NCBI GenBank assembly: GCA_030280995.1
Contig: JASXTE010000007.1
Span: 18,825,501 to 18,889,500, forward strand
Length of the DNA: 64,000 nt
Source: Hemileia vastatrix
Taxonomy: Eukaryota; Basidiomycota; Pucciniomycetes; Pucciniales; Zaghouaniaceae
Direction of reading: 5' to 3'
Both the position numbers and the translations under genes were made by a program. The stretch's first letter is position 1, and each line of letters begins with the position of its first letter. Shown here one piece after another: positions 58,758 to 64,000 of this stretch. The notes under the pieces are model-generated. The model did no database searches. It had not been told where the DNA came from and was given only the letters and a program-made list of their open reading frames with translations.

Positions 58758-58957
58758 TGTCAGGCTGAGTTTAAGTACAGAGACGTGAATAGCTTGATTA
58801 AACAGTTTTCTAGAAGATTTTAATGGTTCTATATGAATACTGTAGTACAAATCCAATAAGTATTAAATTATAACTCAATATAAGGGTCTCAGTCATTTTA
58901 ATCTCACTAATTATAAATGGGTTACAATCTTATAGTTGGTAGAAAAATAGATGTAAT
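58758..58957 (-). repeat. Gypsy-1-type LTR fragment inserted in copia-A
   Basis: The complement of this stretch matches the last 180-200 bases of the Gypsy-1 LTR, including TTTTTCTACCAACTA, AAAATCTTCTAGA and the terminal CAGCCTGACAG. The LTR end at 58758 abuts the copia RT. The other side is cut at 58957 by Harbinger copy 4. The remaining LTR and its element should lie right of the window. Confidence 0.8.
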
Positions 58958-59730
58958 AGGGGGTGTCAGTTCTGGCAAATCCGCACTTACAAATCCGCAC
59001 TTAAATAAGTGCGGATTTCCAAAAGCCCCAATACTGGTGGATTTCAAAATGAAATAAGTCACTTATTTCACTCAAATCCGCACTTTCTCAATCAAAAGTG
59101 CTGATTTCACCATCAAGTCCCATTTCACTGATTTGTCAGCATCATCCCATTCATATGCAGCACTCTGCAGCATAACACTTCATAACTCAAAACATCATAC
59201 ATCACTTACATCTTCATATCATCTCATATAAGAGTTATGCCTTCCTCACTTTCAAATCATGATAAATTACATAAAGCAATGACTTTCATGGCTCTTGAAC
59301 TGCTCTTGGACTCTGATTGCGATTCTGATTCTGATCTAGAAGAAGATTTTGTCTTTTTATCAAAAATGGCCACGAAACATTACCTTCTTCCCAGAAAGCC
59401 TCAAGTACTTCATACCCCCAAGTACACCATCCAAACACTTCTTAAACTATCTACACCCAGTTTTAGACAGCTGTTCAGGACTTCTCAGGAATGTTTCCTT
59501 AAATTGCTTGAGCTTATTTAGGATCATCCCATATTTCACAATAATTCTCAAAAAGAACAACAACATCCTTCAATTCAATTGGCCATCACACTATGTCATT
59601 TGGGTTCAAATGGTAATGGAGCCGCTTTGAAACGTTTAGAAAATGTCTTTGATTTAGGGTATGGTTCAGTTAACACTTATACCAAACAATGTATCACTGC
59701 CATCAACTCCTTGTAATCTCAACTTCTCAC
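58958..59730 (+). mobile_element. Harbinger-like element copy 4, truncated by copia-B
   Basis: It starts AGGGGGTGTCAGTTCTGGC after AAT (58955-58957). The transposase-proximal end comes first, with GTGCGGATTT repeats and the GAAATAAGTCACTTATTTC motif. The transposase gene is on the plus strand. At 59730 the sequence changes to the copia-B LTR, so the right end and its AAT duplicate lie outside the window. Confidence 0.85.
59237..59730 (+). pseudogene. Harbinger transposase N-terminal fragment, copy 4
   Basis: It begins MPSSLSNHDKLHKAM, then the acidic Asp/Ser stretch, as in the other copies. A TAG near 59519-59521 (LLELI then stop) and a TAA near 59714 interrupt it. It ends at NSL before the first catalytic block because of the copia-B insertion. 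Confidence 0.85.
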
Positions 59731-60332
59731 TGTTAAAACAATAGAAGCTAATCTCGCATATATCCACATGGCATCTCACTCTCAAGATAACTCAGAACTC
59801 GACAATACAAACTCACAAGAAGGGACTGATAGTGAATATTATTCCCTCATGGATTACAATGAAGATAAACACATAAAGAGGATAAGTGACATTATAGATA
59901 AAAAGGTAAAAGTATTAAGGTGGCAATGGAAGATAAAAACTAAGCACTATATATTAAGAAAAGCAATAAAAGTTATACATAAGAAAAGGAAGAAAACTAT
60001 TAACCTCGCATATTATCATAACAAATTTATATTTAAAAGTAAAAAGATAAATAAGCGCAGATCTATAGATGTAGTAAAGTTAAATGTAAAAAGGATAAAA
60101 GGTATAGATACTATGTGGAAGAGTTTAAATCCAAAAGCACTTAATTGCTATTTAAAATGTTGTAAGGGAAAAGCGCATCATGTGCACTTTTACTCAAAGA
60201 TATATAAGTACACATGATCTTGTAAAGTAGTTAGTTAGTTAGAATATTTTGTGAATAATTATTTATTGAAATCTGTTTATATTTGAAGTAATAAATTAAT
60301 AGTCTTTAAGATTAAATCATTAATTTAATACA
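59731..60332 (+). repeat. Copia-B 5' LTR (602 bp)
   Basis: It starts TGTTAAAACA at the Harbinger junction and ends AATACA just before TTATCAGTACCG, which resembles the TATCAG core of initiator-Met primer-binding sites. The gag ATG is 40 bases further. No second LTR is visible, so the right boundary rests on this context. Confidence 0.65.
59768..60217 (+). CDS. ORF inside the copia-B LTR (149 aa, basic)
   Basis: This frame opens 37 bases into the LTR and fills most of it. Residues 1-30 are Ser/Asp/Glu rich; the rest is Lys/Arg rich (KKRKKTINLAYYHNK, KKINKRRS) and could bind nucleic acid. A Cys pair appears near the end (YLKCCKGKAHH). I do not recognise the family. In an AT-rich LTR a 149-codon frame by chance is possible but not trivial. 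If real it would also be present in the 3' LTR. Confidence 0.4.
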   Translation: MASHSQDNSELDNTNSQEGTDSEYYSLMDYNEDKHIKRISDIIDKKVKVLRWQWKIKTKHYILRKAIKVIHKKRKKTINLAYYHNKFIFKSKKINKRRSIDVVKLNVKRIKGIDTMWKSLNPKALNCYLKCCKGKAHHVHFYSKIYKYT

Positions 60333-60371
60333 TTATCAGTACCGCCAAATCGTATCAGTCTTTAAAATCAC

Positions 60372-62078
60372 TTGTCGCATCATTCAAACAATATGTCCGA
60401 ATCCAACAACAATAATAATGGGAACAACCCCCGCTGTCTTTTAAATGAAAGTAATTACTTTGTGTGGTCCACCATCATGGAGGCCGAGCTAGATAATGTG
60501 AAATGTTTAGATTATGTCACCGGAAAGTCCACTGAAAAAGTAGAGGAGCGAAAAAGAAAGGCCTACAACTTGATAATTCGAAGCCTCAACGATGACCACG
60601 TCGCCATGATTGCCAGCGAGTTGTTTGGAGAAAAGAAAGGTGATGGGAAAATGGCTTGGGATTTATTAAAAGAGAAATATGCCGGAGGAGATGCGCAGGG
60701 AAGAAGGATGGCGTTCACTGAATTGTTGGGAATAGAATTTACGAATGTTAATCAATTTGTTAAAGAGGTAAGAACAGTAAACAGCAAAATAAAACTCACC
60801 GGTTTGAAGATCGATGATGAGGTGTTGTCATTACAAATACTTCATAAATTACCTAAGGAATACAAGTCGTTCATCAGGATACTCATACAAGGAGAAGAAG
60901 TATTAGGACTCGAGGAAGTGTTGAAACGCCTTGAAAAGGATAGTAAGCAATTTGCGGCTAGGAAAGGAGAAAATGTTGTGATGATGACTACTACAGCCCC
61001 GAAGAGGAACATGAAGTGTTACAATTGCGGGATCATGGGGCACTCTGCTCGTGAGTGTAAGAAACCTTGGAGTAAGTATAAATTTGCGCCCCCAAAGAAC
61101 GCCAATATAGTTGAAGCCACGAACGAAGCTAAAGAGGGAAATAGTGTGGCATTCTTTGGAAAGAGAATTATTAGTCATGAAGAGAGTAGTGAAGAATGGC
61201 CAAACAAGAAACAAGAAATCAATTATGAGCTCAAGATTTTTGGCAACGAGGAGAAGTTTCTCTATGGGGAGGACTATGGGAGCGATGTCGAGATTTATGT
61301 TGGTAACCAAGAGGTGCCAAAATTTTCTTTTATAGGAACCGTTAAAGCTAACATATGTCTTACCGCCAGGTATGAGATATTATTGGATTCAGGTGCCTCG
61401 GAACATATGTTTAACAAGAAGGAAGACTTTGTAAATTTTCAAGATTTTCAAGGTAGTGTAAATATTGGGGAAGTTGGAAGAACAGTAGATATAAAGGGAA
61501 AAGGGGACATAGTAGTATATAATTCTGATAAAGAAAAGATAGTGTTCAGAAATGCATATTATATTCCTGATTTGCCGTACTGTTTAGTTTCACAAGTGTT
61601 GATATGGAATGGGGGAGCGCAAGTAGTAAAGACAGAGAAAGAAAATTTCGAAGTAAAGAAAAACAAGAAAATTGTAATGAGTGGTAAAATAAGAAACAAC
61701 TTACCATTTTTACACCTGGAGAGAGGAATGGTAAAAGCTCATGTATCAATAAGTGAACATAATAGATTAGGGCATCCGGGTGATGGCACAGAATGTGATA
61801 GCTGCAAGCAAGGAAAAAAGACAAGAAAATCATTCAAAACAGAGAGAAATAAGACAAACATACCGGGAGAAGAGTTAGCAGTAGATGTGATGGGACCAAT
61901 AACGCCAGTGTCCCTAGGAAAATCAAGATATGCACTTACCATTGTTGACACAGCAACTAAATGCGTGTGGATAAGAATTCTCAAATATAAAAGTGAAAGT
62001 GAGAAGGAAATCAAAGGAGTGATACAGCTATTACAGAGACAGAAAGGAATAATAGTAAAAAGGCTAATCAGTGACTGA
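60372..62078 (+). pseudogene. Copia-B gag, protease and integrase N-terminal half
   Basis: Gag (about residues 10-200) opens with LNESNYFVWSTIMEAEL, the usual copia gag start. A zinc knuckle CYNCGIMGHSAREC lies near 61017. The protease has LLDSGASEHMF near 61383. Pre-integrase and the HHCC region follow (HNRLGHPGDGTECDSCKQGK, shortened), and the integrase core begins with AVDVMGPITP and YALTIVDTATKCVW. The frame stops at TGA in SD-stop-GGEF (62076-62078), exactly where copia integrases have the second Asp, so this is a nonsense mutation. A near-complete gag-pol otherwise. Confidence 0.9.
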
Positions 62079-62986
62079 GGGGGAGAGTTTATGATAGCGA
62101 GCTTAGAACAGTGGTTAAGAGAGCGAGGAATAACTCATGTAGTAACTACATCAAACACACCACAAAATAACGGGTCAGCAGAAAGAATGAATAGGACCAT
62201 TATTGAGAAGGCAAGAACAATGATCATAGCAAAATACTTACCTAAGAGCTTATGGGCGGAGGCAATGACAACTGCAGCCTACTTATATAACAGAACAGGC
62301 ACGTCGGAGCCCTATAAAAATCTATGGAAAGAAGAACCTAGAACAGATAATATACAAGAGTTCGGTGAGGAGGTGTGGTACAGTATACATCATTATCAAA
62401 AAGTTGGAAAGATGGATCCGAGATGCAAGAAAGGAATTATAGTAGGAATGGAAGAAAACCACAGTAGCGTATACAGAGTGTGGGACCCAGAAAAGGGAAT
62501 CATACTAAGAACAAGGGATATAGTAGCAACTACGAAAATAAGAGAAATGAATGAGGAGATACCAATGAGTAAAATTGAAGCAAGTATTGAAGATGAAGAA
62601 AGAGAAGTATCAGAAGCGCCAGAAGAACAACTTAATCAAGAGGACGAAGAAATAATGCAGGAAAGAAGATCAATAAGAATTAAGAAAAAACCAGAGAGAT
62701 ATGGAAACCTACAAAATTACATAGTGGAGAAAGAAAAAGAAACAGCAGAAGACAAGAACGAGGATGAAATAAATCTAGAAGCGATGGTAATGGAAACTTT
62801 TGTTAGGGAGAACGTTATAATACCTGAAAGCTACCAAGAGGCAAGAGGATCCAAAGAATGGATAAGCTGGAAAAGGGCCATATTCGATGAATATGACTCT
62901 ATTCTGGAAAATGGAGTGTTTGAGATAATACCAAAGAATAAAAAGGACAACAGTAAAACCACAATCACGACTAGGTGGGTACTCAA
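62079..62986 (+). pseudogene. Copia-B integrase C-terminal half and RT start
   Basis: It is in frame with the upstream part after the TGA. It encodes GGEF, then HVVTTSNTPQNNGSAERMNR with the third acidic residue of the integrase triad. The copia C-terminal integrase region follows, with an acidic linker and a basic segment (RRSIRIKKKPERYG). RT begins with the conserved SKEWISWKRAIFDEYDSIL, then TRWVLN at the end. At 62987 a gypsy LTR cuts the gene, leaving only the RT N-terminus. Confidence 0.9.
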
Positions 62987-64000
62987 TGTCAGTACAGTCT
63001 AGTATATAAGTATGATATAATAGTGTTATTTTATGGTCCTACTACTTATTAATAAATGATTTAGTGATTAAACCTCAGGGGAAGACTAATAGAATAGTTA
63101 TACTCAAATAAAACTCACAATACTTGGATTTAAATGCGTGCTAGTGGTGGAAAATAGAAGAATAAAATATAGTTATAGCTTTTATAAAGATAATATCAAT
63201 TTATAAGGGCTTTATAATATATTTCTGAATGCTAATAATTGTATTGTAGTGTTTGTTTGAAGTGTAGTAATTGAATGATTATAATAAACCGTCAAAATCC
63301 CTCCTTACTTATACCCAAATCCACTGGAGTGCACAGACCTTCAATCCAGATGATGTCACTGCTATCCCCGGCAATTACAGCACTGTGAGGGCCCATCACC
63401 TCCCCATGGCGTCCACTTCAAGCAGTTTCAACACCCAGACCTCCAGTAAGGACCCTCCATCACTATTAATAATAACACAGAGTCATACCATAAATAGAAA
63501 ACCCAGATAAAAGCGGATACCATAAAGAAACAGGTAAAATAAATGATCAAAAAGAGATTTAATGAAACTAAAAGCATATAAAGGAAACAAATAAGATGTC
63601 CAAGCCCCCAATAACATCCCCAAGCATCCACATTAACCCAAAAACATCTTTCCAACCCATAAATCCGGGAATAACCATCCAAGGAAGTAATTTTAGTTGT
63701 CCAAACTGGGTGTATGCGCCTGATATAGGTGTCTATGCTTCTGTAGGCGTTGTGAGTCCACTGATTTCGTCCATATGACCTAAAATAAGCAGAAAAACAA
63801 AGGTTATAGGCTATTAAGGGGCTAAAACCCACTTATATACCTAAATATACATAATATACTGCATATTTCACTGAATATGAGATTTATGTATACATATAAG
63901 CTTATGTATGTCAATAATTACTTCATATCACTTAAGATAAGTATATTATGACTCCATTAACACCTTAATAAGTATTATTAGGCCATGGATAAGCTATTTA
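62987..64000 (-). repeat. Gypsy LTR of the Gypsy-2/3 family, reverse orientation, inserted in copia-B
   Basis: It starts TGTCAGTACAGTCTAGTATATAAG, the complement of the Gypsy-2 LTR end. It then follows the complement of 11069-12086, including the segments matched at 12100-12830 (CACTGGAGTGCACAGACC and CATATGACCTAAAATA). About 1014 of an expected 1018 bases are in the window. The left flank CTCAA (62982-62986) is the expected target duplication. Internal sequence should begin just right of the window. Confidence 0.85.

Larger units (their letters stand above)
59731..62986 (+). mobile_element. Copia-B: Ty1/copia retrotransposon, interrupted in RT
   Basis: A 602-bp LTR is followed by gag-pol in copia order, with integrase before RT. 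The element is inserted in Harbinger copy 4 (left 5-bp flank CTCAC at 59726-59730). The RT is cut at 62987 by a reversed gypsy LTR, so the 3' part should lie right of the window. Confidence 0.88.

Overview
This window looks like an AT-rich, repeat-dominated nuclear region of a basidiomycete fungus, most likely a rust (Pucciniales, possibly an Austropuccinia/Puccinia-type genome). The host genes carry many short GT-AG introns and are fungal in type. The mobile elements include chromodomain Ty3/gypsy, Ty1/copia and PIF/Harbinger families with rust-like gag and transposase sequences. The species is inferred from general familiarity, not from a search.

Four host genes are well supported. On the minus strand: a DPH6-type diphthine-ammonia ligase (26431-29295, 10 exons, 688 codons), a mitochondrial aconitase (46628-49760, 9 exons, 819 codons) and a TM9SF/EMP70 nonaspanin (51278-54314). 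On the plus strand: an ESA1/KAT5-type MYST histone acetyltransferase (54905-56889, 3 exons, 580 codons), divergent from the TM9 gene. Their short intergenic region is filled by a 12-bp-periodic minisatellite. The exon joins of DPH6, the aconitase and ESA1 keep one frame throughout.

The left end (1-13.8 kb) is a nested retrotransposon stack. A chromodomain gypsy element (Gypsy-1, 1.5-kb LTRs) sits exactly in the RT active-site motif of a related element (Gypsy-2). Gypsy-2 itself ends inside an oppositely oriented LTR of the same family (Gypsy-3), leaving about 1-kb inverted LTR arms. From 18.2 to 21.5 kb lies a decayed minus-strand gypsy (Gypsy-4), followed by a Tc1/mariner remnant.

The middle holds four members of one Harbinger-like family with ends AGGGGGTGTCAG, arrays of a subterminal GTGCGGATTT motif and 3-bp AAT or ATT target duplications. 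They lie at 22704-25896, 36357-39405, 39890-44490 (a composite) and 58958-59730 (truncated). The composite carries a broken gene that resembles the Tet-like 2OG-Fe(II) oxygenases of rusts. Hairpin-led polypyrimidine/polypurine modules recur inside and outside these elements. A foldback MITE occupies 30735-31843.

The right end (57.3-64 kb) is a five-layer nest: copia-A, then a gypsy LTR, then Harbinger copy 4, then copia-B (whose LTR contains a 149-codon ORF), then another gypsy LTR. The missing halves of all these layers should lie just beyond the window. No intact autonomous transposon was found here: every pol or transposase shows stops, frameshifts or truncation.
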